Translations under genes and position numbers: made by a program | Part shown: positions 24,226 to 35,715 of the stretch, piece by piece | Layout of the letters: every line of letters begins with the position of its first letter | Position numbering within the stretch: the stretch's first letter is position 1 | Notes under the pieces: generated by a model | What the model was told of the DNA's origin: nothing | What the model saw: the letters and a program-made list of their open reading frames with translations, nothing else | Databases searched by the model: none | NCBI GenBank assembly: GCA_947645195.1 | Contig: CANSGD010001499.1 | Span: 124,001 to 188,000 of the forward strand | DNA length: 64,000 nt | Direction: 5' to 3' | Source of the DNA: Patellifolia procumbens | Lineage: Eukaryota; Streptophyta; Magnoliopsida; Caryophyllales; Amaranthaceae

Positions 24226-24903
24226 TAAAAATAAATCAATTCTAATATATGTAAGGAATAATAATTAATAATTCTAATTTTTTTTAATGAATTTAAAATT
24301 GAATATTAATGAATAATATTTCTATAAATTGAAATTCTATTCATTATTCTAAAAAAGAAAAATAATTGAATCCAAGGGCTTAGACCGGGGAGATTGAATC
24401 TCCTAAATCCAGTGTCAAGTGGGTAAAAAAGAAATTATGAAGGGTTGGAGAGAAAATGAGGAGGTACTACTTATTTCCTACGATTTGTTTATCTCTAGTT
24501 ATCATGTTATTATAAGTTATATTACAATTTTGGTTAATTCTTACTACTAATATTTTGTGATTATTGTACTAACTTCATTTACTTAATAATAGATTTATAA
24601 CTTTTAATTAATCTAGTCATTCTAATATTAATTTGTAATTTATTCATTATTAATAAGTAAGAAATAATTTTCAAATATTTCAATCATATTTAATAATTTT
24701 CAATCTGATTCAATCGAGTCTATTTAGTTCCCATCAGGTTTGTAAGGTTTACAAAATTCCAATCAGATTCAATCAGGTCATATTAGTTCCAATATGGATT
24801 AGTTAGGTTTAATAATAAACAAGATATCAGCTCGTAGTTTCTATCTAATAAGGACATTTGTTTTTGCAATTGAACCAAGGAAAACAGTTAAAAGTAACGT
24901 GTT

Positions 24904-25015
24904 ACGCACGGTGATTTTGTTGTGCATTATGTCCCCAGGAAAGTTGAAATTGCAGATAGTTTCACAAAGATTTTGTCTTGTCAACATATTGAAAGAAGGG
25001 GGAGTGATTGAATTA
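24904..25015 (+). pseudogene. Copia RNase H C-terminal fragment
   Basis: A short open stretch reads HGDFVVHYVPRKVEIADSFT followed by KILSCQHIERR, the C-terminal end of Copia RNase H, and it runs into a purine tract gaaagaagggggagtg as expected before a 3' LTR. No LTR follows that I can delimit. The copy at 59767-59880 is nearly identical, so the fragment predates the duplication. Confidence 0.65.
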
Positions 25016-25130
25016 AGGAAAACGTGAAAAAGATAGTGAGAAAGAGAAGAAAAGATAGTGAGAGATTAATATAATATGTAAGCAAACCTACCACATAAGG
25101 AAAAAGAACTAAGTGTCCATATATTATATA

Positions 25131-25436
25131 CTCCATCCGTTTCTCAAAAATTGTTACACTTCCAAAAACACAAGAACTAAGAAATAAGTGGGAAAAGCAT
25201 GCCAATGATTGTAAAAGTTAGTTTAGAAGAGAGAATAAAGAATTAAAAAAAATGAAAAGCATGACTATAACTTGAAACAATTAAGAGAAAGATAGTAAAA
25301 GTAGGACCCACTAACAATTTATTTGAATAATAAATTAGTGGTCCATATATCCCAAAATGGTTAGAGTAGAAGTGTAACAATTTTAGTGAAACGTATTAAA
25401 AAGGAAAGTGTAACAATTTTTGAGAAACAGAGGGAG
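25131..25436. mobile_element. TA-flanked MITE (306 bp)
   Basis: The ends ctccatccgtttctcaaaaa and tttttgagaaacagagggag are inverted repeats flanked by TA. The orthologous insertion is present at 59998-60303 in the second copy, so it predates the duplication. Confidence 0.85.
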
Positions 25437-25606
25437 TACAACACAACAACATCCCTAAATAAAAAATGTCCCTATTACTAAATACAAGTAAAGCAAGTAT
25501 TGTATTTTTCACCAAACACTATTCCATTTACCACAGTACTTTTATCTTCTTCGCCCGAATCTTTAAAATGTTTGTATCGATAACAAGTAACCATTTAAAA
25601 AGAGTG

Positions 25607-25793
25607 CACCAAGCAAGACTTGGTTTAGCGCAATGGGATGTGCCTTTCAACCTTGAGATTTGAGGTTTAATCCTCACTAATGGAAGTTTAAAGGTAGAAT
25701 TTTCCTTATCATTCCTCATCTTTCAAAGTATTATGACCCATTAAATCCGAACGGGTCTGTATCACTTCTTACCAAAAAAATAAATAGAAAAAT
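25607..25793 (+). mobile_element. tRNA-derived SINE with 10-bp target duplication
   Basis: The insertion is bounded by direct repeats aaaaagagtg (25597-25606 and 25794-25803). Near its start are a tRNA-like A box (tggtttagcgcaatggg) and, about 35 bases on, a B box (gaggtttaatcctcac; gaggttcaatcctcac in the second copy at 60474-60654). This is the internal RNA polymerase III promoter of a plant SINE. The 3' part ends in an A-rich tail. Confidence 0.75.
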
Positions 25794-25853
25794 AAAAAGA
25801 GTGTAGGGAGTATTTAATTATACATCATTGTTATAGGCAGATAATAACAATTT

Positions 25854-27220
25854 GGAAAAATTGTTAATTACCACCTTTTATAAACAGCTTTTTGTAAATT
25901 ACCACCTTAAAGATTTTTTTTTTAAATTACCACCTTTTATATGCAAATTTTTTAAAACTCCCACCTGTTAACGTTTTCCGTCAAGAAAACCGTTATGTGG
26001 GTCCCCCATTGTTTTATTTCCATCCATTTATGTTTCCTCTTCCCATTTCTCACTCCTCTTTATCTTCCTCTGTTTTCCTCTCCCAAATAGCCATGAATAC
26101 TACTTTGCTTTGCTTTGCTTTGCTGATACCCAATATTCCATCCCCATCTTCCTGTGAACTTTATTTAACAATAAACTCTCTAATGTAGACATTAATGAAC
26201 TGAATCCCCCATTATCAAATGCTATTTTCTTGGTATTACCCACGTGCCTAAATTTAATTCTTTTTACTCTTGATAAGATGTGCAAGCTTCATTCACAAGA
26301 AGAAAATAGAGACCCACAAAAGTAATCTCTTTAATATGGAGATTTTGTAAAGAATTGAAACGTTTCAGATTCTTTGAGCCTTCATTAAGCATTATTGGGT
26401 TTATTTTGTAATACCGTGCATTATATGCTGTTTCTTTTACTTCGATTATGGACTGTTGTTAAAGGGGTACACTTTACCTTCAAATCATATAGGTTTCAAT
26501 GGTTGTAGCAGTTGGTATACTTATGGCTGCCATTGTTGAGTGTAATGAGCTCATTGTTTTGGTTTGGGGAAGATATACTCTGATTTTGTAGTTTCTGCTG
26601 AGTGCTAGATTTACTTCTATTGTCATGCCTAACCATAATGTAACATTAGACTCATTTCTCTCTCTCTCTCTCTCAAGATCTTGAAGCTCATAATTTCTTA
26701 TAGTTTCATCCCAATTCAATACACAATTTCTTCAAAATTGTATTGTAATTTGATGAACAACAAAATGATTTGAGCAGAGGCCCATATTTTTTTGGGTCTA
26801 AGCCAACCAGCTATATAAAGAGGGAGAATTTGTTCCCCTAAATGCTCCGCTCAATGCTCCAGCTTTGACAACGATGGTGCTTTAGGGGCAGTGCTTTGCT
26901 TAGCAACGAGAGAGGAGAGACAGAGAGTGAGTTATGTGGAGGAAAGGGACAGAAAATTGGGGTAAAAAAATCCCTAGTAATGGTGGTAAGTGGAGAAGAA
27001 AACAGAGGAATGGAAGAGGAGTGAGAAATGGGAAGAAGAAACAAAAATGGAGGAAAATAAAACTATGTGGGACCCACTTAATGATTTTTTTGACGGAAAA
27101 CGTTAAGAGGTGGGAGTTTTAAAAGATTTGCATATAAAAGGTGGTAATTTTAAAAAAAAATCTTTAAGGTGGTAATTTACAAAAAGTCGTTTATAAAAGG
27201 TGGTAATTAACAATTTTTCC
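25854..27220. mobile_element. Mutator-like foldback element with empty site in the paralogous copy
   Basis: About 150-bp inverted repeats start ggaaaaattgttaattacca and end ggtaattaacaatttttcc. The target duplication taacaattt is perfect (25845-25853 and 27221-27229). The paralogous copy holds the unoccupied site taacaattt once, at 61046-61054. The interior has no transposase; frames there are AG-rich or CT-rich shadows of the inverted repeats. Confidence 0.93.
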
Positions 27221-27397
27221 TAACAATTTTGAAGGCCTATATTACGAGGTATTTCTTGCTTTCACGTGGAAAACTTAGAACCCCACTCTCACTATATATG
27301 ATATTTTGGGCATAGAGGTGGCAACGTGTATTCTTGTAAGGCGAAATCGAAAAAATAACAAAAAAAAATCATTTCATTGAGCCTGCCTTCTATATTA

Positions 27398-28526
27398 CTA
27401 GATTTCTATGCACGCGATGCGTGCGACAACAATTTTATTATGAAATTTCATAATCTACAGTAGATAATTTTATGGATATTGGCATTTTACCACCTAAACT
27501 TTTCATGTTTTTAGAAACTCCCACCTTAAAGATTTTTTTTAAAAAATTCCACCTACCATCTACGATTTTATTAAAAACTCCTACCACTTAACGATTTTTG
27601 TCAAATTTCATTAACAAAACCGTTAAGTGGGTCCCACATATACATTTTGTTAATAAAATGGAACTTGAAATAGTTGCAATTCTTTCCAAATAGTTGTAAT
27701 TTGTTCCAAATTTGCTCTAAATTTATTGAGGATTTGCCCTTAAATTGATGAATTTGACTTCAATTTCAGCGTAAATTAATAATAAAATGCATATGTGGGA
27801 CCTACTTCACGGTTTTGTTAACGAAATTTAACAAAAATCACCAAGCGGTGGAGTTTCTAATAAAAAAAATCCATTAAGGTGGGAGTTTCTAAAAACGTGA
27901 AAAATTTAGGTGGTTTTGAATAAAAAATCCTAATTTTATTTGCATACGATATATGTTTTGCCTAGTGTAACATGATAAAATGTGAAGGTACACAACATAT
28001 TTTGTTTTCAAGCTAAATTCATTTTGGCTCGTTTTTCTTTGAAAACGTCCCTTACTCCCCACCATCAACTACAACTTTTGTTATATAGTACCCCATAAAG
28101 TATTTTTGCTCATTGTCCAGATGTGAAAAAATTCAAAAGTACTTGAAAATACTTTATCATATTTCTCACTCATGCTAAAATACTTTATCATGATCAATTT
28201 AATCAAATGTGCCTTCACTCATGAACAATCAATTACTCATGTATTTCAAAATAAAAAAATTCAAAAGTATATATAAAAGTATAACAAAGTGGGTGTCTAT
28301 TTATAGATCTCAAGAAAATATAATCGTTGTAATTTTTTTTAATTGTTTTTACTTTGTAGGTTTTTAAATATTTTAGTTAGAAGTTTTGAACATCTTTTAT
28401 TAAAAATCTGATGGCTAAATTTGGAAATAAAACTTAATTACTTAATAAACTCATTGATTTATTTTATTTATTTTTCCTTTTCTTCTTTTTGGTGTCCACC
28501 CCACCTCTTCACTTATATAATAGAGA
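27398..28526 (-). mobile_element. Helitron-like element, minus strand
   Basis: On the minus strand the element starts tctctattatataagtg after A and ends in ctag before T. A 15-base palindrome gcacgcatcgcgtgc lies about 8 bases before the end, the standard Helitron 3' hairpin. A shorter version with the same borders is at 61238-61445 in the second copy. Related ends are seen at 41427-42325 and 45656-46956. It encodes no Rep/helicase and is pierced by the foldback element 27474-27930. Confidence 0.78.
27474..27930. mobile_element. Small Mutator-like foldback element (457 bp)
   Basis: The ends ggatattggcattttaccac and ggttttgaataaaaaatcc are diverged inverted repeats. The 9-bp target duplication taattttat is perfect (27465-27473, 27931-27939). 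It sits within the Helitron. The subterminal aaactcccacctt blocks resemble those of 25854-27220, so the two are related families. Confidence 0.88.
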
Positions 28527-29860
28527 TGTTTGAAATTTCCACTATGGATTGTGCTAGGGTGGGAAAATCACGCGCGCACCATTGTCATTGTTCAACCAAT
28601 TCGTGACTTATGTACAGTGCGTGGTATGCTTACTTTTTGGGCCATATTAGCACTACCTAAAGAAATCTCGTGATCAACAATGTGAGAGCTTTTGGTCAAA
28701 ATGTAGCACTTATTTTTGGACAGAGGGAGTAACATCTACTAAATGTTATAATTATCGCTATAATTTGCACTTAATTGTTAAAACATTACAATTGGACTGA
28801 CTTATAATACCTACCTCTTCATTGAGATTTCTCCCGCACTCAATTACATTTTTACAACTCGGATTCTGAAAGCTTTTTCATTGAAATTCTAAACATCGAG
28901 TGCCAACCTCTCTCTTTGAAATGAACCTAAAGAGAAGAGTTATTTTTAATATGAAGGCATCGCCAAGTTTTGATGTTTTTATGATTGATTTTTTGAAAAA
29001 AGACTACCGTAAAGAATTAATAATAGCCACGAATTTGTCCATGTCAACATATGATATTTATGGCTAATTATTAAAGATATATTTATACGAAACAACATAT
29101 GTCACTATATAGTATGATATAGTGCATAATATACGAAAATTATGCTTTGAATTGCATTAGTCGTCGTCAGTTTTTGGACAATACCATAACATTTTTTGGT
29201 CATATCCATAATTTGGACATGTACAGTGAAATTGGTATTGGCTATGACCATAGGTTGATTTGGATATCGCCCAATTTTTACTATCTAAATTACAATTATG
29301 ACTAAAACATGTTATGATGCTGTCCAAAAACTAAAAATGACAATAACTAATTTTCATATGGAGGTCTAGCAAAATAAAAAAATAAATTAAGTAAATGTCA
29401 AAATAATCATTGTTGACGTGGCCAAATGTGTGGTTCACATTAATCAACTACCGTGACCTTCTTTAAAGAAGTCTATACTAAATTTTTCATTCTAAAACAG
29501 AGTATTAACTCGCCACAACATTTTAATTCTTTACAGTAAATTCATTGGCCCATATCTTTATTTTTTACGCTCTTAATAATGTTATCTTTTCTATCATATA
29601 GAAACATTACAAGTTACTATTGATAGAAACATTACAAGTTACTATTGATAGAAACATTAAAAGTTACGGTCATTTTTAAATAAGCCATGTGCTCAAATAT
29701 ACATACTGCCAATATTTGGACTGTTGCCTCAATCACATCTTGCAACTAGCTTTAGAGTATGAACAACGGCAACATCTATTTAGCATAAATCTTGCCGTCT
29801 TGGTTGTCAACTTGTTATTCAAACCACCACAATCAAAGAGAAAGCATATAATATATCATC
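28527..29860 (+). promoter_or_regulatory. 5' flank of the terpene synthase, no gene
   Basis: No coding sequence. The right end of a MITE-like sequence (ggacagagggagta) lies at 28723-28736. A foldback of about 200 bp lies at 29157-29355 (left ttagtcgtcgtcagtttttg). A 25-bp unit is repeated three times at 29598-29669. An AT-rich tataatatat lies at 29848-29857, only a few bases before the ATG, so it is not a convincing TATA box. The part 28971-29487 recurs in intron 2 (37561-38068) and at about 61780-62172. Confidence 0.55.
29598..29669. repeat. Three tandem copies of a 25-bp unit
   Basis: The unit atagaaacattacaagttac plus tattg occurs at 29598-29622 and 29623-29647, with a partial third copy from 29648. 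It lies about 200 bases upstream of the terpene synthase start codon. Confidence 0.9.
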
Positions 29861-30097
29861 ATGCAGGTTGCTACTTCTACTAGCCTTGTAGCATATGCTT
29901 TTCCTATGAAACCAGCCATATGCCCAATATCTCTCATCAAAACAGAAACTTATATAAATATAACTTCTCCTCCCGTCTTCTCTACTTCCAAGGGAAGTAG
30001 AAGTATTATGAAGAGATATCGTAGTAAAGATTGGACTATCAAGGCTGAGGCTGCATCATTAAAGCCAAGTCGTGTCTATAATTATATCCCTTCTACA
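29861..30097 (+). CDS. TPS: Terpene synthase exon 1 (leader and N-terminus)
   Basis: Opens with ATG and encodes 79 residues rich in Ser, Thr, Lys and Arg with few acids (MQVATSTSLVAYAFP...), compatible with a plastid transit peptide. The donor gttaag at 30098 is in phase 0 and fits exon 2. An alternative start is the second Met at 29906. This exon is the least conserved part of the gene, so the assignment rests on position, phase and open frame. Confidence 0.6.
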
Positions 30098-30776
30098 GTT
30101 AAGTCTCACTTTATACTCCATCCCTTCTACAATATGTAACTCTATCTTATCAACTGTATCTATAGTTGATATTTTTTTTTTCCAACCAAGAAAGACATCA
30201 GAGTTTGCCATTTTACTTTTATGTTGGAATATTGCTCCAAAATTTATGAGTAACTTCTCAATATTTAATACTAGGAAGTAGTAGGCTAGCAAATAAGTAT
30301 GCTCTAAATAATGGGCTAGGAGATGGTGGTCTACATAGTACGCATGCGTAAAAGCCTATTTAAGGTGTTAATGATATTGATATTAATAAAAATAGATTTA
30401 TTGCTAAACTTGCCGTGATTTGTTTACTCTTCTCATCTATCTAAAAACTTATAAAACAATAATCTTTGGTAGGACTTTACACATAATCTTTTTTAGTAGA
30501 TCAATGTGCCTAATGTAGGTAACAGATGATTGTTTTAAGGGCAATGATATATCATATATATAATCCTTTAACCCGAAAGGTTATATGTAAGCATTAAATA
30601 TATTTTCTAAAATGAAATTAAGCTGGGAATTTATGCCAAAACTACGCATGAATCGGTATTATTATTAATTAATGTTTGCAATTTACTGAAATTCCTTTTT
30701 TGAGATTTTGATATAAAGCACTAATTAGGGTTGCATCTATCAATTTCCTAGTTTTAGTTTTTTCTCCTATGTGCAG

Positions 30777-31056
30777 GATTCATATCAACTTGAAGAGGCT
30801 ATTGAGAAAATTAAGACAACAATGGCAAGAAAATCAAGGGAACATAATGATGCTGACGTAGAAGAGTTGGTGATTATTGATGCAATTCAGCGATTAGGCC
30901 TTGATTATTACTTTCCTGATGATATTGATGCTGCTTTAAAAAAGCATTCTATGAAAATTTGTAGTTCTAATAAAAATGCAGAAGGTGGTGGTAATCTTCA
31001 CGATGTTGCTCTTCGCTTTCGATTGTTGAGACAAGCAGGATATCATATGTCTGCAG
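30777..31056 (+). CDS. TPS: Terpene synthase exon 2 (N-terminal domain)
   Basis: The acceptor tgtgcag ends at 30776 and the donor gt is at 31057. The 280-bp exon encodes the start of the N-terminal helical domain. Its core VIIDAIQRLGLDYYFPDDID is the family block IDxIQRLGxxYxF, and it ends with DVALRFRLLRQAGYHMSA, matching ...LRFRLLRQxGY. Phase 1 at its end fits exon 3 and creates the codon GAT. No internal stop. Confidence 0.9.
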
Positions 31057-31109
31057 GTTTGTTTCCCTTTGCCGTGCAAACACATACTTCTCCGTAATTA
31101 TTGTAACAA

Positions 31110-33112
31110 CGGTATTCAGTCTATTCTGCCCTCTAAGGCCAATCACCAAATGTAGAGCTTCTCCTTTCCATCTAAAATCCATTCTAACCTAGATAAAATC
31201 TGTCTTAATTCTTTATGGAACAAGAACAAGGAATCTAAAAGCCCAACTTGATAGGTTGGGACAAGATCTGCAAACCAAAATTCCGTGGTGGACTAGGACT
31301 GACAAAAACGGATGTCAACAATAAAGCTATGCAGAAGAAATTACTTTGGAGAATTCTTAATGGACCAGAAAACTATTAGGTCAAGCTAATAAAAAAGAAA
31401 TACTTCCTCCATAACGAAATAAACGCACCAATTGCACTTTTGACACTATTCACAGTTTTAAATTTAATCGCAATTTGTGATTTATACATAAGGGAAAATA
31501 TAGTCATGTGAGGTCTTGTTGGATTCGTCTTAACTTGTAGTTTTTTACGATCTAATGTTTATAGTTTTTACAAATACATAATTAGAGATATTAATCTTTT
31601 AAGTTTTATCTTGGCATGCGTGCCCAATCTAATTGGTGCATTTATTTTGTTACGGAGGAAGTATAACTTGAAAAATGATAACCTCTTGACCTACAAAATA
31701 TTGGCAATGGAGAATCATGAAATTAAGAAACATATTTGCTAAAAGCCTCCAATGTCAAATTGGAAACGGTAAGTCTATTAGAGTCTGCCTTTATAACTGG
31801 GCATTCCCATTCCGTCTTACGAATATAGTCCCTTCTATCCTAAACCGCAAATCCTTAGTGTGTAATTTCGTTCAATATGAACACAAAGACCTTGACTCTT
31901 GTAAGCTCGAATCTTTCCTTCCTCCATCCATAGTATAGTGCATTCTAAAAATAGTCATTCCTTCTAATAACATTGAAGATCGACTATTTTGGCATCTAAC
32001 CCCTAATGGCTCCTTGTCAACCAAATCTTTATCCCTCCTTCTGCAAGGTTTCACCCTGAAAAACATTACAAAATGCTCCTTCCACTGGATTTGGAAACTA
32101 AACACCGCCCTAAATTAAAATCAAGAACTTCCTCTGGAAAATTTGTAATGATGGCCTGCCTACTAAAGAGCGTCTAGGCCGCAGTCGCGAGTGGTAGTTC
32201 CTCTTCCCTGTGCCTTTTGCAACCATCACAAGGAAGACCTGAACCATCTTTTCCTCAGATGTCCCTTCACGACAGACACCTTGAATTCGATTGCAAGGGA
32301 CTCCAATTGGTCCGTCCTCCCTTCCTCGCTTCCCACCCTTAATTCGGGTTGTGACATTATGAATGCGATAAGATCATCTTTTGACTTTATAAATATCCAA
32401 AAGATTGTCATAACATGGTGGTTTATCTGACCGGAGAGAAATAAATTTTGTTTAAACAACGAGTCTGCCAACATCGTTCAGACAACACTTCTAATAATTT
32501 TTTTAACAATTATTGGCTCACTCCTGAGAACTCAGATTGACAAGCCCCTCCATTGAAACCTTCTAAGATAATCCCAAACCCCTGCCCCAAAGGATTAGTT
32601 GGACCCTGCCTTCCCCTGATTTTTTCAAAATCAATTTTGATGGCTCGAAATGGGAATTCAACCTGCGATTTTATCATTAGGGTTGATAAAAGCCTTCTAG
32701 TTTTAGTTGGTTCTAAACCTCTCCCGTCCAACTCCTCCATCCTATTTGCCGAGGAAATGGGATTAAGGGAAGGCATTAGACATGCCTGTTCTCTAAGTCT
32801 TGATGGTCGAGTTATTGAGGGTGATAATCTTTCGGTAGTAAACCCAATTAAAAGGATCTGGCAAATTCCTTGGGAAATAAATAATCTTATTTGTGATGCA
32901 AAGCGGGACCTTTACAGGTTGTTCACCTACTCATTGCATCACTACTTTCGGGAGAGGAACAAGGCGGGAGATCTTCCTGCTGATTGGGGCCATCTGGTCT
33001 CCTACTGCTCTTCTGCCATCTGGTCTCTCTCTTATCATCCGCAATGATGGGTTAGATTTTTCCTCCCCAAGGGGATAACCTGTTTCAATTCCTTTTCAAA
33101 AATAATATAATT
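31110..33112 (+). pseudogene. 5'-truncated L1-type LINE in intron 2
   Basis: Broken frames read the end of the reverse transcriptase (WDKICKPKFRGGLGLTKTD, then KAMQKKLLWRIL), the zinc-binding RVT domain (CAFCNHHKEDLNHLFLRCPF near 32213) and a plant-type RNase H tail (EEMGLREGIRHACSLSLDGR, VIEGDNLSVVNPIK at 32750-32850). Near-repeats attgtaacaac and attgtaacaat at the two ends may be the target duplication. Stops and frameshifts show it is dead. It lies in the same orientation as the host gene. Confidence 0.82.
31403..31661. mobile_element. TA-flanked MITE nested in the LINE
   Basis: The ends cttcctccataacgaaataa and ttattttgttacggaggaag are inverted repeats, flanked by TA at 31401-31402 and 31662-31663. 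It splits the LINE reading between LLWRIL and the zinc-binding domain. Confidence 0.8.
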
Positions 33113-34229
33113 GTAACAATGCTATTTTCAAGGCGAAACTTATTTGACTTTGACTATGAATATTCACTATTATATAAACAAGAAAAAGAGGGTCGTGTGA
33201 AATCTTGCTTTATTCGTAAAAAAGATAAGTGAAACTTTATTAACTTTGACTATATGAATTCTAACCAATATCAATTTTCTTATAATTTTTACTAATGCTT
33301 CATCGAAGGCATTAATGGTCAAAGTAAACTATTGCAAACAACAAAATGACAAGTATTACAAGAATTAAAGATTGCATGAAGTATATTTTTATAGATAACG
33401 TTGTTTTCGTTATAATATCTAGCTTATACTCCCTTCGTCTCTTTATATTTTAACATATATATATATATCATATATAAATGTCTAAATTAATTTTTTTTGG
33501 CGTTTTTCCTTTTAGGGGTTGTTGTCTCTGTTAGTAACCCTACCTACTTTACCCCTTATTTTTTGTAATTTACTTGGATTATACTTCACTTTATTTATAT
33601 GGTTTTTTGTCAAAAAGAAATTAGTAAAACATCTCTTTGCAGAAAATGAACTAATGATTTTATTTGTTTGAAAAGACCTAATAAATTACTTCCGTTTATA
33701 AATAACGTTCACATTATGAAATTCCGGCCAAAAGTCCAATTTCCAGCGTTAACATTTTTTCCCCTCTACTCTTCATCTTCTTCCAATCTTTCTTCTTCCC
33801 TCTCTCACCTCTCCCCGCTTTGTTTCCTTTCCTCCCTTCGTTCCTCCTCCGCTTTCATTCATAAATAAGATATTAGAAAATCTATATATTACAAATTGCA
33901 TAACAACTTGGTATCTCAAGTCACCAATTTCACTAAGATTATGCTTGCTATGACAAAGACTACCACGCAAATGTCAATTAAACTCCCAAAACTGATGTCA
34001 TATGGCGTTACCCTATGTTTTTAATCTTCAACTTTAACTTCGATGTCAACAGAGACTTCTTCTCTTTCTCTTCAACAATATCATTAATCATAATTCTTTG
34101 CTATTACGTGCTCTCATCATCCAACCATCAAAAAATTGGCATCCGTTATGCCTTGTTTCGGGAATGTAATGTAGAATTGACAAGCCAAAACCACCTCCCA
34201 CGGCTTCATTGCAATTGGGACATCACAAC
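33113..34229. other. Intron 2 sequence without recognised features
   Basis: AT-rich DNA. A ctcccttcgtctctttat sequence at 33429 resembles a MITE left end, but no matching right end is found. A TATATATA run lies near 33458. A CT-rich stretch at 33755-33860 gives frames that are low-complexity shadows. Confidence 0.45.
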
Positions 34230-35707
34230 CAGGGGCGGAGAGGGGGGGACGGCCGTCCCACCAAGGTCCAAAAAATTTAATACATATGCAGAATTCAATG
34301 TAATATAACATCACAAGATAAATGCTCTAATCATTATGGTACTACATTTTTGTTGCTTCTATTATCAAAACTAATAAGGAAAATTTGTCAAAAAGGACCT
34401 TTTAAAAGAGTTCTTTTGTGAGAAAGGACGTTTTAAATTTTTTTTGGCTTTTAACAACCTTAAACAAAAAAAAATTTGCGAGGAGACCTTGAGCTTGTTT
34501 TCCGACGTTGACCACCGGACCCCGGCGTTGACCACTGCTTTTTGCTATTTGCAATCTAATTTTATTATAAACATACTCCTTTTACCCTTTCCCCTCCAAC
34601 TATCCTCTATTCATCTTCTTCCTCACTCACTTTCTCTCAAAATTTCCTCCATTTTCAAAATCAACAAACCCAAAACTCAAACTACATTATCATGTCTAAT
34701 TACCAATAATTAGTAAATCATAACCCCTTTAGTGTGTCCTTTACTTGTATTCAACCACTTGACATCCTTCATTGTTCTTTCTTCACATGGATATTGATGA
34801 TTGTAAACAACATTGTTATCTAATTTCTCAATTAATAGTCTTACAAACTCATTTCTCCACACACACACCTAAAAAAAAGAACCCTAAAACTCACCTAAAA
34901 CTTACAAATTGATAATTGGGTTGCTTCATTGTCAAAACCACGGCCCCTGCCGCCGTTTACATTGTTGTTGTTGTGGTCGTTGCTCCTATTTCTATATATA
35001 ACTATTGTTGACCCAGATTTGAAGTTGAAGAGTGAGATTATGATTGAGATGAAGAAGAAGATGAAGTTAGGGTTTTGTTGTTGGTGAGATTAAGGTAGTC
35101 ATTGATGGATTTTCATGAAAATGTGCTTTATTTGTGCTTTATTGGTCATTGATAAGTTGTTGTGGTGGTGGTCTTGTGGAAGAGGTGAAAAAGAAGATTA
35201 GAAGAACATGGTGAGTTTGATGTTGTGGTTGTTTATGGAAGAGGTGAGGAAGAAGACCAGATTAGGATTGCAAATAGGAAGAAAATATTAGTCAACGCCG
35301 GTTTCCGGTGGTCAACGTCGGAAAACAAGCTCAAGGTCTCTTCTCGCAAAAATTTTTTTGTTTAAGGTTGTTAAAAGCCAAAAAAAAATTAAAAGGTCCT
35401 TTCTCACAAAAGAACTCTTTTAAAAGGTCCTTTCTGACAAATTTTCCAACTAATAATGATATTAATGACATTATATGTTTTCAATGAAAAAAAATAATTA
35501 AGGTACAATACATTAATTACATTTATAAATAAAACTACTAAGCTATGACGTTTTACTGACATCTGTCTACACCAAATTTTAATTGTCTTAAAGTACTAAA
35601 GTATAATACAGATAAATCACAGAGCATCGCCTGGACCTAAATACTAGTTTTATTTTTCAAATTGTTATTTTAGCCCCCTCATCTGAGAATTCCTGACTCC
35701 GCCATTG
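34230..35707. mobile_element. hAT-like non-autonomous element with 8-bp target duplication
   Basis: The left end caggggcggag and the complement of the right end, caatggcggag, are short inverted repeats. The 8-bp duplication atcacaac flanks them (34222-34229, 35708-35715), typical of hAT. Only about 400 bp belong to this element, since the rest is the nested foldback 34378-35447. Confidence 0.75.
34378..35447. mobile_element. Mutator-like foldback nested in the hAT-like element
   Basis: Inverted repeats of about 180 bp start ggaaaatttgtcaaaaagga and end cctttctgacaaattttcc. The 9-bp duplication aactaataa is perfect (34369-34377, 35448-35456). Inside the arms, paired ttttccgacgttgaccaccg-type blocks are kept. 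The interior loop is non-coding. Confidence 0.92.
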
Positions 35708-35715
35708 ATCACAAC

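Larger units (their letters stand above)
23252..29118. repeat. Segmental duplication, copy 1 of block B/C
   Basis: This stretch is collinear with 57882-62172 at high identity, apart from insertions specific to one copy. Specific to this copy are the foldback element 25854-27220 and extra Helitron interior at 27398-28526. Specific to the other copy are MITEs at 59404-59661, 60702-61011 and about 61851-62110. It forms the 5' flank of the terpene synthase. Confidence 0.92.

Noticed and set aside
24375..24415. tRNA-like ggagattgaatctcc sequence
   Set aside because: It resembles a T-arm but no acceptor or anticodon stem can be drawn around it; the copy at 58990 does not improve the fold.
29868..30292. 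Overlapping frames near terpene synthase exon 1 (30059-30292 minus, 30072-30281 plus)
   Set aside because: They cross the exon 1 donor into intron 1 and have no domain similarity.
33429..33640. MITE-like start ctcccttcgtctctttat
   Set aside because: No matching inverted end with TA could be found.
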